A stretch of DNA of 64,000 bases from contig JACDOX010000052.1 of the NCBI GenBank assembly GCA_014549065.1, forward strand, positions 558,001 through 622,000, in the 5' to 3' direction. A program made the translations under genes and the position numbers. Position 1 is the stretch's first letter; every line of letters starts with the position of its first letter. Shown here piece by piece: positions 51,850-64,000 of this stretch. Source of the stretch: Cardinalis cardinalis (Eukaryota > Chordata > Aves > Passeriformes > Cardinalidae). Under the pieces are notes generated by a model that had not been told where the DNA came from, did no database searches, and saw only the letters and a list, made by a program, of their open reading frames with translations.

Positions 51850-52475
51850 CAACCATTTGACTCCTCTCACTGTGATTTTTTTTCCTAATATCCAATTGAA
51901 ATTTCCCTTGCTGCAAATTCCATTCCCTAGTTTTTTGTGTGGGGACATCTTCCAGTGGAATCTGACTCTATTTTCTCCATATTCCCCATATTCCCTGTTG
52001 TGTGGTTGTGGCACCCTNCCCTTAAGGAGAGGGGAGCAGCCAAGACAGACAAATTCTTGTGCTCAAAAGAAGCAACCAAAGTCAAAGTCCTTGAAAAAGC
52101 TTGCCCCTCTTATGTTCTAGGCTTCTACAGTAGTGGAAAGCTGCAATGAAATTTGTTACTGATTTTCAGTTTTTAAGACTAGATAAATCAAAGTCTCTAA
52201 GTCCCTCCTTTGGCATCACATGTTTCAGTCCCCTAATGATCTTGGTGCCTCTTCTAAGAAAAAAACAATAAATGACTGTCTTGTGCTAGGGAAATTAGAC
52301 ATCTACACCCTCCTATAGCATGCTGAAGTAGTAAAGAATTATTACTTCTCTCAACCTGCTGTTGATGCTTTTAGTGTGGAGATGCGTATGTGGTTGGCAT
52401 TCTTTACCACTGCTGCTCTGTCTCAGCTTGTCCAGCAAGACCCCACCCTTCAGATCCTTTACTACAGATTTGGGT
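51850..52475 (-). mobile_element. Second CR1 LINE fragment, diverged
   Basis: On the minus strand this begins with CCAACCATTTGACTCCTCTC and TTCCTAATATCCAATTGAAA, the same point of the CR1 3' region where the previous copy ends, so it is an independent insertion. Similarity is lost from about 51935 to 52090, then returns (GCTTGCCCCTCTTATGTTCT near 52099, AGTGGAAAGCTGCAATGA near 52131, AAGTCCCTCC, AATGATCTTGGTGCCTC near 52235, CTCTCAACCTGCTG near 52348, CAGCTTGTCCAGCAAGACCC near 52424). The unmatched 160 bp may be an insertion or a badly decayed part. The element's own 3' terminal part is missing. Confidence 0.78.
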
Positions 52476-55400
52476 GAATGTATCTTAAAAATAAAATGGA
52501 AGAAAGTAAATACTCTATTTTGAGTAGAAAAGGAATTTCATTGCTGAAAGCCACTGCTAGCGTAGCTGTATGAGGACCGGAAATTTCTATACTGCTGAAC
52601 ACAGAACTTGCATGACCTTATCTGCAATGATATATTTTCAACGATTTAATAATCCATGAATGTAACTGAAGTAGTGAAAATGGCAGGAAGAGATAGAAGT
52701 ATGGACAAAGGAGTGCATCTTAACATCAGTAGAAATAAGAGACCTGTAAAAGACAGAGAAAAGGATGTTGTGACTTGCAAGTGCTTGAATTGCCAAGCTT
52801 GTCAGGGCATCTTTATGTAATTGTGTGTTATATTAATTATCTTTTACCATTAGGTGGTAGTATAATAGCAGATATACTAAAAATATATATTTTAATAAAT
52901 GCATTTACTTTACATATATATGTTACATGAAATATAAATAATGTTGCCAGTGTTCTTCCTTTCAGATGTTGATATTTTACTTACCATGCTAGTAGTAATA
53001 CCACCTATATTGGTNCATTGTTACAATCTTAAAATCCATTCTATTGAAAACATATTTTGGAAATTGGTAGATGAAAGAGCTTCCATAATTCCAATGTGGT
53101 CTATATAGGTATTAAATATCTTATAATACCCTGGGCATAAGTGTGTGTATACTGGCTGTACAGTGAGCAGCATTAGGAAATGCAAATCATGAAGACCAGA
53201 AAAGAATACTGGAGTAGAAAAACCACAGCAGGAGGTGGATGAGCACGTTTTCAAGAAATATTCTCATATCATAGGAAAGTCTCTAAAATACTAGCTATAA
53301 ATCCCTAGCTTATAGCTTATCTACACTGCCTGTTTATATCAATCCTTGTGGAAGACATAGCCCACTAACATTTTCTTTAGAGTGTGATTTAAATTACATA
53401 AAGTCTGAATAGAGTGTTTCTAGTTGTGCTTTGGCCTCAGGAGCTAGTAAAATACTCTTTCTTTTATTACTGCATGAAAATAAGATAATGGCATTGAATT
53501 TATCTTAGTCTAATATTATATTTAACATTCACCTACAATAGAACCACATATTAGACTGGAGTAACACATTTTTTTTCCTTTCAGATTTATGCTTTTGTGC
53601 TACTTTTAACTTCAGACTAGATGGAATCTTTCCATGGTAGTATTTTTTTGCTAGCTCTCCACTCTGTCTCGTGTCTGTAAAATCTTGTAGATTTGAGGTG
53701 AGGAGGAGAGTAATTTATTTTGCTTATCTCTTGGCTCTTTTGTAAGAAAAAAGTGCATTTAAAATGTTTATTCTGTGGCTTAGTTTTATTATCATCTTGG
53801 TTATTTATCATCTCAGTCTGTAAGCAAGTCATCTATTCTTAACTTCAGAATCACTTTTCCTGATTTGTTATAATGTAGGTTTTGATTCTGTTTACATGCT
53901 TTTTATACAATTCCAGGCTTCCCAGTGGGCTCTTTTACCTGACTACAATTAGTGATGTTCCAAAACATACCAGTGGAGTTTTGACTTGATTATTGGCACT
54001 TAGGTGGTGAATCATCCTCTGTAGAAATGTACATATCTTGTGTGATTTTGTGGAGCAGACNTTGTTTGGTATGCCCTGTTTTTTTAATACACATGCACAC
54101 ACACATCCTCCCTCCTTCCCTAAGCAGTTTGCTCATTTTTTTTGCTTTAACAATTCAATTTCTTGTGAAGCAAACGAGCATATCCTATATANATTCTCCT
54201 TCTCTTGAAGGTTTTGGAAGTCCTTACATGATTAAAAATATTGTTTTCTGATCCAAAGTTTGAATCTAAGATGTGAATTTGAAATTATTATTTCTATGCT
54301 ATAATAAAGATGAATCTATGTCTTAAGATATTTCTGTCACAGAAAAATCAGCTGCATCATGTTCTCTGTTTATCTTGAAATATACAGAAGAGTTAGGCTT
54401 TCTATGTCTGTAAGAGAAGATTCAGGGAACAGCAAGTTTCTCAGGAATATACTAGCCTTATGTATTAAGTTCATAATGTACAGCCTCACAGAAAATGTTC
54501 AATAAAATTGAACCAGACTGAGTTGAGATTTCTAGATAGGATTTACAATCTTTTTGTCAGGTGTCATGTTTGGAAAGAGTAAACAAACAAATTAAGAAAA
54601 AACAGAGTAGTTATTATCATTACAGGTGCACTACTAAATATCTTTCTGATTAAATAATAAATGGATTAAATGGAAAATTAAATAATCAAAGAATTTCTCA
54701 AAAAATTATTACAAGTAGTTCTTGTTGAACAGCCAAGGAAACTCTGCTTTATAACATACAGTAATAAACTGACAAAGATGGAAATGCATGAAAAATAATG
54801 TCACAATCATAGAGACAAGGTCATGTTGTGTAGCAAATTTACATGAGTTTACATAGTTACATCAACATAATTTTACAGCTATCCACACTAATATGTGTTA
54901 TTTGACTTCCCTGAGATGTTTTGTCAGGATTTTTTGTCTTGTAATAAGGTTGCCCATTATCTAGCTATACTGCCACTAATCTAAGTATTTAGATTNTACC
55001 TAAAGTTTTGAATTGGAATGATGCAGTCTTTATTACCAGATNAAATTGGTTGATTTTGAAAATAGAGTTACATTATTTCATAATATATTCAGAAATAATA
55101 CATGCATTCACTTTCAATTTCTGTTCCATATGAACTGATGTCTTGCCAGAATTTAACATGGTTGATCTGGTATATCTTGTCAGCTTGATTTANTTCACCT
55201 AGTGTGTTTCCCACCTTGAAAGTCTTGAACTAGTTACAATTCCTCAAACACTTCCAAAAAGAGTATCTGATATTGTTTCATTAACACTCTTTAAAAGTAT
55301 TGCAGCTTCCTGATGCACGCTGTTATACTTGATGCTTTCTCAGAAGTATAGCCATGCTTTGTAAGATCTACAAAAAACATGTAAACATTTTTATTAGCAA

Positions 55401-56112
55401 AGTTTGCTGAATGCTTGTGTTAGTTTACAGAATGTTCAAAACCATTATCCCACTACACCCCTAAGCTCAATCTATATACTCAAAAGTTGGAAGTATCTGT
55501 ATGAAAACATTTTACATTCTGTTAAATAATTATCTTCTTCAAACTCTATAAGTACTGCCTCTCAGCATTAGTTTCACCAACATATTTTCAAAAGATCATT
55601 TTCTTCAGGCCACATCAGAATTAAATTCTCTTTAGATCCGACTTGCTTACTCACATAATAAACTTTCATACATATTCTTATTTAATTGATCTGACCTTTC
55701 ATTTCTTCTTTAATAGATTTACCTGCATAACTATCAGTTAGGTATTTTTTATGTCGCTTTGCAATGTTTGCCCTGCCCCACATAGTAAAGTTAAATTGTT
55801 TTCATGCAACGAGAATGGACTTTTCCTCTTGGAATTCTCTTGTGTCATTTGGAAGATGATAATATGTGGATAACTTAGAAATTAATATTTCTCTTCCTAC
55901 ACACTAATTTAATGTTTAGCATTATTGGTAGAATGTGTACAACAAACCTCTTACTCTCAGATTTCTTCCTGTTTTGTGGCTCTTCAATTTGTCTTTCATG
56001 GTAAAAAAAANAAAANTATTTATATANTCTTTCTTTAGTCCATTATCATGTCTAAGCCAGTCAAAATGTGGGGGAATTTCCCCTCTTCAAATCAAAATAA
56101 ACTCAGAAGATT
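52476..56112. other. Unannotated AT-rich sequence, about 3.6 kb
   Basis: No gene or known repeat is recognised. It is mostly A/T-rich with scattered single ambiguous bases. Confidence 0.6.
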
Positions 56113-56256
56113 TTGGAGTATCCTTCCTCAGAGAAATTCAGAAATCATCTGGATGTGTTCCTGGGCAACAAGCTGTAGGTGGCCCTGCTTGAGCAGGGGT
56201 TTATGACAAGAACTCCCAAAGTCCTTCCAACCTTAGCCTATTTCTGATTCTGTTAT
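56113..56256 (+). mobile_element. CR1 LINE 3' end
   Basis: The plus strand reads GGAGTATCCTTCCTCAGAGA, then CATCTGGATGTGTTCCTGGG, GTAGGTGGCCCTGCTTGAGC, GTCCTTCCAACC and a terminal ATTCTGTTA. This is the canonical layout of a CR1 3' UTR. It is 5'-truncated to about 145 bp. An 85-codon plus-strand open frame that overlaps it (55935-56192) is incidental. Confidence 0.92.
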
Positions 56257-59200
56257 TTTTGCAATTTTTTAATCACTGTTAGTTGATTGCCTTTCTTTTT
56301 TTCTCCTCAACGTTGTGAATAGGAGTTCAATATGTTATCTACTTTTGTCCAATATATGTATCTGTTTGGGAAGCAGTCAACATCTTAGACAAGGTGATGC
56401 TGAGTATATTGAATAGATGTGATGCTTGGGGAATAATTGCCAAAGGGAATCTCATCTACTTAGATGAGAAGCACCTCCTGTATATGGAGGAAATAAGTGT
56501 GTTCTAGGAGTTGATTCTTTCTCTATGGTTTTCTTTTTGATTTTGAGAGGAGTATGGTGGTGTCCCTGCACTTTTCCCAGGAAAAAAAAATTAATAAATT
56601 ATGTATTAATACACAGTTTAATTTATAAATATTTTTTAAAGCACTGATACTAATGTGGCACAGATTGAAACACTTGTCTTCATTCTCTATTAGTCGTGGC
56701 TGCCACTTATGTTCAAGGGATATCCATACAGAAAAGTGAGAGCCAGATTAGATTTTACATAGAATCAGAGCTATTAATTTCTCCTGATAATCTTGATCAT
56801 TAGGGAAAATTGTGTTAAAACTCAAAATTTCTTTGGTTTCAGGTAAACTTAAGTCATATTTCAGTTGCTTCTGGTTAGGAAGCATACAGTTCTCTTGTTA
56901 AGGACAAGACCCTATATAATATTCAGTTCAGTTTTTTAAAAGTGTTACAGGTAGTGTATTGTGTGCTGTTTCTAAATTGATGTCTAAAATCTCTTTCTGT
57001 GACCTATATTCAAAACTGAAATTTAAATTCTGGACAAGTGCAAATATNTGTTGTCTTTTTTCCCCCCAAACTTTTAAATTCTATGGTTGTGTGTCCTGAT
57101 GTTAAGAAAGACAGTAAAACTGCAACAGTCAATAATAAAGTAGAAAGGGAATAGAAATGGAAAAAACAAAGCATCGAAGAGATAAGAAACAGTCCTGAAA
57201 AAAGCCACTGCATTATAAAAAAATAAATTATACACAGTGCATTATTACTGTCCATTATGAATTGTTTCAATTTCTAATGCTTTCTTGTAGATGAAACAAT
57301 TAATTTCACAAAACCCATGAATTTATGTCTCACTTCACAAAAACCACCAATTTTACTTCACTAAGTTTCCACTGCCCTTTGTGGAATTATTCTCAGTGTA
57401 CATAAATGTAAATGAGGATACAATCAGGCCTTGGGACTGAGTCTTGATCTTGTAGAGTGAAGCTATCTGCAAACTCAAGAATGCAAGGAGAATAGTAATT
57501 ATCTANTGTAGCTGCTGTTCTTTAATGTCTCAGGTTTAAATAGGAAAAGATCAAAGAGTCATTGCACTATATCCTGATAAACCTGAAGGCCCAGCAGTTA
57601 TAGCAATCTATCAGCATGATCCCAGCTCAGACTCTTCTAGCAGACTAAACAGTGAAAGGTTTGAAAGATTCTCCTGCCCAATCCAGTGAAGAATTTTACA
57701 TGAAAAAAACCAACAATTATAAGAAAAAAAAAAATTACATAATTTTTGCTGAAAAAGGCTGCACACAAAGACTTTTTTTGCATAATCTTTGTGTAACACC
57801 TTACACAGTGGGATTCTATTTCTACCTGGAAGCAAAATACTAGTATTAGTATTGCATATTATAAGGGTATGGAACCGGTTCTGTATAGGATTCACACTAT
57901 ATATGAGTTTATATCTGTAATCTGAAGGGTGTTTTTTCCCCCATTTCCTTTAGTGCAGATGCTTGATATGGTGATTATTATTATTATTTTTATTAAATTA
58001 CTTCTCCCTTTTATTTTGCTATAAGGATTATCACCAGGACAATGCTAGTAATTAAAAGATGAGGAAAAACCTTTGCCTGGACAGTATATAGAGACTNCTG
58101 ATGACACAGAACCTGTTTTTTATAAACATAATCCTTGTGTTAGGAGCTCCTTCACTCATAACAAAGTGAATATAAGTAGAAACAATTTCCATCTCCATTC
58201 ATGATCCACTCTTCACTTTTTTATCCTTTTTTTTCCTGGATCTGCTTTCTAAAAATGCCACANGGTCCAGACAAAGTGAAACAATTTATTTATTCATTTT
58301 TGTTTTCTGATTGAATTCTTAGCACCCAATTTCTGTTTTAAATTTTTAATGTCTTTATGTCACTTTGAGAATGAAACTTAAATAAGTTTTTTTTTTCATG
58401 GACTGATAAATTCAGAATGTCAACAGCTGTTGCTCATCTTTTTGGTATACATTTCAAGCTTTTATTTCTGGGTCATAGGAGTCAACAAAATAGGTTAAGT
58501 CAGAGCCTGCATACTTATGAGGTTTAGAGAGTATATTTGTGTGACTCTGAAGGGAGATAAATGTGCTATTATGAGAAATAGATGCAAGAATCTGCATCAG
58601 TTGCAGATGTTTATGAGCTAACAGAAAAGAAAAAAACTTGAAAATACACTGGCAATCCTTGCTTGCAGGAGACTTTATCAAGTCCTATTCAGTACTTCAC
58701 ATGGTATAAAATNTTTCTGCATATTATTAATAATAAAGTTCTGGATACCCAATCTAGAAACCTCCTTGGAGGATGTAGGAGGATCCTAGGAGGATATATT
58801 TTCAAATCAATATATTTGATAGAAAAATCAGTGAAAAAGTATCTTGGGTGTGTTTGTGATTTTATATCTGTATAATACTTGTATTGCAGTAAAAAAGTGC
58901 TCACATAATGAATCTGTCAGCTGGAGCTTTCTACAAAGCAATTGGGATGTCACAAAGTCTTGAAATAGTATCATTTTCAGTTATATTCTCTTTAAACATT
59001 AAAATGGCTGTGTTCTAATCTAAAGTTTTTTTAATTGTACTAGTTTCCAACTGACTGTTTTCTAGTCAGTCATAATGCTATACAGAAAAGATGTGCTCAA
59101 GAGTACAATCCAAGTTAGTGATATGATCTGCGGTGAAAATTTGGAGGAATATAGTCTTCAACATTAAGGGAAAAAAACCTACTCTGTGTTCAAGCGTGTA

Positions 59201-60239
59201 ATTCCTAGTCTCCATTGGAAGAGGTGTATTTTCTGTGGGCAAGATGAAATCAAAATAAGGCATTCATATCAAAAGTAGAGATTTTGAAACACATATTTGG
59301 AGAGTCACTAAGGTGATAGTATTTTCTGTAAAGTAATTTAAATATAGTAAGATACCCTGCCTTTGGCAAAGAAATTGTATTTTGTTAGAATGTCTGTTAT
59401 AAAAGCAAAGTTATGTGATAACACATTACACTATCAAAAACCCCAAAAAAAACCATTTTAAAGATATGTGAATAAAAACAAAATGAAACAAAGCCCAAAA
59501 CAAACCAGCACTGAAAAAATTTCCTTAATATCAAGAAACATCTCCATAGTTAAGACTTCTGCTTAGAATGTGTCTTTTAGCATCCTTCCAAATGAAAAAT
59601 TCTCTCTGTAATCAATCATTTAAATGTGCAGAGAAAGTAATTTCCTCAGATTATGAGAGCTACAGTTTCTAGTCACAGAAGGAGTGCTAAGTAGCAGTTC
59701 ACATCCTCTGGCACTGTTCTGTGGGGACAGTAAGTCACCAGCAGATTTCATTGACACCTCAGTGAGAAACATTGCACTGGCTGTGAAGTTTCCCAGATTT
59801 CTGTGGGGATTCTTTACAGTGAGTGTAGACTTTTTATTGACAGTCACATCAAATGCATAATGGAAGTGTAAACCTGCAGAGGAAACAAATGAGACAGTTC
59901 TTGAAACTCAGTGAGTGTTACCTAGTCTGGATGAGAAATAAGTACTGGAATTCAGATCTAACAAAAAAATGAGATTTTCTATTTTCGTCCCTTTTATAGT
60001 GCTTTTGAAGGTTTACCACTAGTATAATTTCTGCAGCTGCTGATTACCATCAGATGGGGTTTCCCCCCAGCTTTTCTTGAAAACTTTTTTTTTTTTCTGT
60101 TCTTTGGTTTTTTAAATCTGGCTACGTTTGGGAAAAAAAAAAAACCAAACCAGAAAAACCACCCCAAACCCTACCAAAACCAAAAAAAGGTGTTATGGTG
60201 TTATTCACATGTTCACATAAGTTNATATGTTAACAATTT
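56257..60239. other. Unannotated AT-rich sequence, about 4 kb
   Basis: No gene is recognised. TAGGAGGAT-like units are repeated at about 58767-58796. The T-rich/A-rich pair at 60083-60188 lies at its end. Confidence 0.6.
60083..60188. repeat. T-rich tract followed by A/C-rich tract
   Basis: A T-rich stretch (60083-60116, with TTTGGTTTTTT) is followed by an A run and CCAAACC/AAAACC units (60132-60188). The two halves are roughly complementary and could fold back. Confidence 0.75.
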
Positions 60240-60700
60240 CAATATTTCATTGTGTGAGTTCAGGGTACAAAGGTGTACCCCTCAGATGGAAGGGATGTGC
60301 TGCACAGGAGAGGTAACATTTGTTAACAAGCTGAGGTAACACCTAGTGGCTGTTGTACCATGACATGCTAGCTGAAAAACTTCCTCTTTCCTTTGCCTCC
60401 TCCTTCCTTCACNGCCCTCCTTTCCCCTGGAGACACTGGGTGCAGGAGCGGCACAAGGTGCTGTTGCTCCTGCTGTGTGCGTGGCTCACCTCCTGCCGTG
60501 GAGTCTGCTAACTCCTGATCGTGACAAGCACGGGTGGAAGCTGGTGAATGGCAGCGCTCAGCACCTGCCCCATCTGCTAGGCAGATGGTTGCACATGAGA
60601 ATTTATTACTGCATTGATGAGGGACTTGCTCTGTAGGTAGGGAGTTGCAGATGACAAGGTGGGAAAAGGTGAAGGGACAACATCTGCATCAGGACATACC
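60240..60700. other. GC- and CpG-rich island of unknown nature
   Basis: Between about 60420 and 60590 the sequence becomes GC-rich, with about six CpG in 110 bases (for example GAGCGGC, GTGCGTGG, GCCGTGG, ATCGTG, CACGGG, AGCGCT), against almost none nearby. The left flank carries GGTAAC repeated at about 60312 and 60335 around a GTTAAC. No TATA box, exon or known element was recognised. It could be a first exon or promoter of an unannotated transcript, an LTR of an unfamiliar family, or a conserved element. Confidence 0.4.
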
Positions 60701-62131
60701 AGTGCTGTTTTAACCTTTGTNTTCCTTCCTCTGTCATCCCTCTGGTGCTCTGCTTGTATGGTATCTATTTTTTAGCATTATGGCATTTTTTATTTTTCTG
60801 TCTCCTTCTTTTTCTTCATTTCAATTTTTATCTTCGTGCCCAATAATGCACTTCAGCTTAATGGACTGCTTAAAGCAGAAAAAGCAGTCTCTCCTTGTTT
60901 TTACTTTAAATCCTGCCTTTTCATTTGAGGAAGGGAGAGAAGCCTGAATATTGAAACTTGCTGGCAGCCATTACATTTTGTCTTACATTTTAAATATGTA
61001 GATATTGTTTATGGAGAAAGGAAGGAAGAAAACTTGGCAGAGGGACTCAGGTCCTGCCACAGAGAGTAAATGAAGCATTGTTTTTACTCCATGGGACAAT
61101 CGTTGAGCTGCTGGATCTGCAGCTTAGTGGAACATTGCAAAACAGACACAGTAGGGGGTAAGAAACTAAGCTTTATACAACTCTAAATGATTTACAGACA
61201 TGCAAAACTGTAGATGCTCTGCCCGTTAATGAGATGTTTGCTATTTAAAATTCCTTCCTTTCATGAAGTTATGCCTTTGTGCATATACATCCATGTTTTT
61301 TTCCTCTTATTTAAAATTTGTCAGCTGAACAAAATCAAGAAACTCATAGTTCCCATGAAGATTCTAAAGCATAATTACTCTATTATAAAGCNGAATATGA
61401 AGAACAGAGTTTTTGTGTAGGATGTTTTTTTGGGTAAGATTTTTCATAAAATTTATTTTCCACTGATTAATTTCTAAAATGCCAGAGACATTGGGGTTAG
61501 TCCTTTATTTTTGTACTCCCTAATTGAAAAAATTCCTAGTTAGACTTGCCAGAAAACAGAATATTGTCAAGATACAAAAATCAGATCATATGAGAAACAA
61601 ACTTGCTAAATATACAGTGATGATTATTTGATAACAACTTCTCTTTGCCTATGTCATGCTGTTCAGTGGNAATATAGCAGTATTTCTTTTTTCTCCTGGC
61701 ATATAAGTGTTGGCTATTGGACAGAGTAAAACACAATATTTATACACAAAAAGATGANTGTGTCCAGAAAATGTAACATCTCNTGTCTGAAGAGCAGAGT
61801 GTTGTGAATAGAGTGAGTGTACTGTGTTTTGTATGTTTATTTAAAAGTAAAATTATTCTAGCTCCCACTGATGATGGAATTACAGACTGCTAATGGCAGC
61901 ATGCAAATTTGTTAGATTGCAGGTCAATTGTGACCCTCCTTTGAGTCAGCATAACTTCACTGGTCANTCAATCTGTGCGTGCCAGATTGTGCCAGAATCT
62001 GTAGCTGCTAGCTCCAGGCTTCATGCTCACGTTACTTATGAGAATATTTTGTTTATACAGACTTTTGCTTTTCCTGTTCCCTTGTTCTACACTCTGTAAA
62101 TCCCTGCCCAACCTGGCATTTCTGTGGTTCT

Positions 62132-62156
62132 TTTTATTTTTTTTTTTTGGGGGGGG
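62132..62156. repeat. T run followed by eight G
   Basis: A T-rich run ends in an uninterrupted G8 at 62149-62156, followed by CG and more T. Confidence 0.9.
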
Positions 62157-62211
62157 CGTTTTTTTGTTTTAATTTAAAGAGTGAATTTGCAAGCAGTAAA
62201 TTGGTTATCTA

Positions 62212-62310
62212 TCTCTCTCTCTCTCTGTGTCCATCTATACATTTATACATTTATAAATTCTATTTATAAATGCATTTATCTATACATTTATACATCTATA
62301 CATTTATAAA
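62212..62310. repeat. (TC)n then (ATTTATAC)n compound microsatellite
   Basis: TC units at 62212-62226 are followed by imperfect 8- to 10-base units of the TATACATT/ATTTATAC type up to about 62310. Confidence 0.88.
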
Positions 62311-64000
62311 ATATCACTGGAAAAGTGCAGTTTTACATATGCAGTAATGTAATGACTCCAATGTAAAATCTGAAATTCTATAGGATTACAAAATAGTTTA
62401 TGAAAGCAACAAAGTTGTTATGGCCCTATGAAAGACAAAGGATGTTTTATTTATATTTATTTTACAGTTTCCTGGTAAAATAACCATGATATAATCAAAT
62501 TTTTTCTTNCAATTACCAAAAAAAGAACTGAAGTTTTGTGAAAGGTCCAGTATGCTGCTTTGGTTCTTGGTGTGCTTCAGCGTGTGTTTGTCTGGCAGGG
62601 TGAGTCAATTACAGGATGATTGAGCTGTCATACTAAAAATCAGCCAGCCAGCAACATAATATTTGAACTCTTTCATTAAAGAGATATTTTTCTAAGTATT
62701 TGGACATGCACCTGATGATTGATACTTTTCAAATTAGTTTGGGAAAGTTCATCACATTCAGTGATCTTATATGATGAAATACTTCCAGTTTAAATTAGGT
62801 GTCACTGTAGGATATGCTGCTCTATTAACAAAAGAAGATTTTTAGTGTTTTGGATTGATCTTTTCAAGGACATCATGCACCTAGAAATACTCACAGAAAT
62901 ATACATAATATAAATGTGATAGCTATTGTAAGGGAATAGATTTTTCCCCAAGAAAGTAAGATATAAATGGACATATTAGTTAAANATGTTAATACAGAAA
63001 CTATATTTCATTTGTACTTAGCCATAGTGATGTTGAAATTTTAATATAGTTTAAGTATTGCCAGTAAAAATGAAAAGCGCTGCAAAATATGCAAAACCAT
63101 TTCACATCTGTATGTCTTGAAATTGGAATTTCTCTAAGTGCTGGTTTAATAGACCAAAAAGCCTCAAATCAATAATCCTAAATTAAGTTCCCATTATTGC
63201 AAGGTCAAAATGAAAGAAATAGAAGCTTAACAAAGGGAATTATGCAGTGTTTATTGAGCTTGTATTAAGTGCTATAAATGTGTTCAATCTCACCTTTTGT
63301 TTGTGAGAAAAACCTGGTTCTATTGAAGTGAGTAGAAAACCCTTTCTTCTCTGTGTTTGCTTTTAAAGGTATGTTCTGTGTGGATGGTAAATGGGTTTGA
63401 CAGGAGCAAAGTAATTCAAAGCCTGTTCACAAGTAGAATTGTTTCACATCCTTATGAGGAGAAAATATCCCTTCATTTTCTTTATAGAAGGACATTAAGA
63501 AGCTTTGGCATTAATCTATTTGGAGCAAGTTATCCATTCACATAGTCCATCCAGACTGTAAGCATCCATCTGTAAGAAGACTGTCAGTTCTCACTGAAAT
63601 ATGTTTCATGGCATTAAGTAGGTGGTAGAGAGTTTTGCTTCTTTACAAGCAGGGTGATATATCGATTATCTGAAACAAAATTTGCATAGAGGTGAAGGAA
63701 AATCGTTATTACTTGGTATGGTAAGAGACAGGCAGTATGGAAAAAGCTATTACACAGTATTAGCTGACAGGCATTGATTAGTTATAAAGCCGGTCACATC
63801 CACGATGATATCACTCTATAATTACTTTTGTAGACAGAGAAAATAACCCAGACATTCCAGGAATATACAGGCAAATCTTAGTACTTNATACACTGAAGCT
63901 GATGGACTACCAATAGGTTTATTATAATTTAAAAGATATTATAGACTTTATGTGGCAATTAAGTTTTGGCAGCTGACAAAATAACTAGTTCATTCAGGGT

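Larger units (their letters stand above)
60701..64000. other. Unannotated AT-rich sequence, about 3.3 kb
   Basis: No gene is recognised. Microsatellites at 62132-62310 are listed separately. About 62550-62660 and 63760-63850 are of mixed composition and could be conserved noncoding DNA, which cannot be decided from one sequence. Confidence 0.55.

Noticed and set aside
1..64000. Bacterial-type features such as operons, CRISPR arrays, phage or toxin-antitoxin systems
   Set aside because: Composition, repeat content and absence of long open frames indicate vertebrate nuclear DNA. No regularly spaced direct repeats with unique spacers were seen.

Overview
The window looks like AT-rich noncoding DNA from a bird nuclear genome, either intergenic or from a long intron. 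The main evidence is repeats of types known from birds. There are at least nine separate fragments of CR1 (chicken repeat 1) non-LTR retrotransposons, in both orientations. There are also two recognisable long terminal repeats (LTRs), plus one LTR tail, of an ERVL-type family that is common in bird genomes. That LTR family is familiar from neoavian birds such as songbirds, but the species cannot be fixed from this sequence. I found no host protein-coding gene, tRNA or rRNA. Open frames outside repeats reach at most about 140 codons, which is what chance gives in 64 kb of AT-rich DNA, and they show no recognisable domain.

Layout: 1-128 is the 3' end of a CR1 on the plus strand, cut by the window edge. 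1382-1433 is a perfect 15-bp inverted repeat. 1538-1590 is a CR1 tip on the minus strand. 7750-9730 is the largest element, about 2 kb of decayed CR1 coding region on the minus strand. It runs from endonuclease to reverse transcriptase and has lost its 3' end. 11048-11410 is an independent CR1 3' end, also minus. 16150-16232 is an ERVL-type LTR tail. 19640-19775 is a CR1 3' end on the plus strand. 31619-32100 is a degraded solo LTR. 47148-47535 is a CR1 reverse-transcriptase fragment on the plus strand. 48065-48500 is a CpG-rich, LTR-like block of unknown family. 50813-52475 is a nested cluster: a CR1 3' end split by a nearly full-length solo LTR (51017-51565), followed by a second CR1. 56113-56256 is another CR1 3' end on the plus strand. 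60420-60590 is a small GC- and CpG-rich island of unknown nature. The rest is unique-looking AT-rich sequence with microsatellites and homopolymer tracts.

Nothing here works as a gene system. The recognisable coding remnants all belong to dead CR1 copies, with frameshifts, stops and substituted catalytic residues. The points most worth a second look are the LTR-in-CR1 nesting, the two CpG-rich islands, the perfect hairpins, a palindromic CRE-like site, and a strong local excess of ambiguous bases at about 34.8-45.3 kb.
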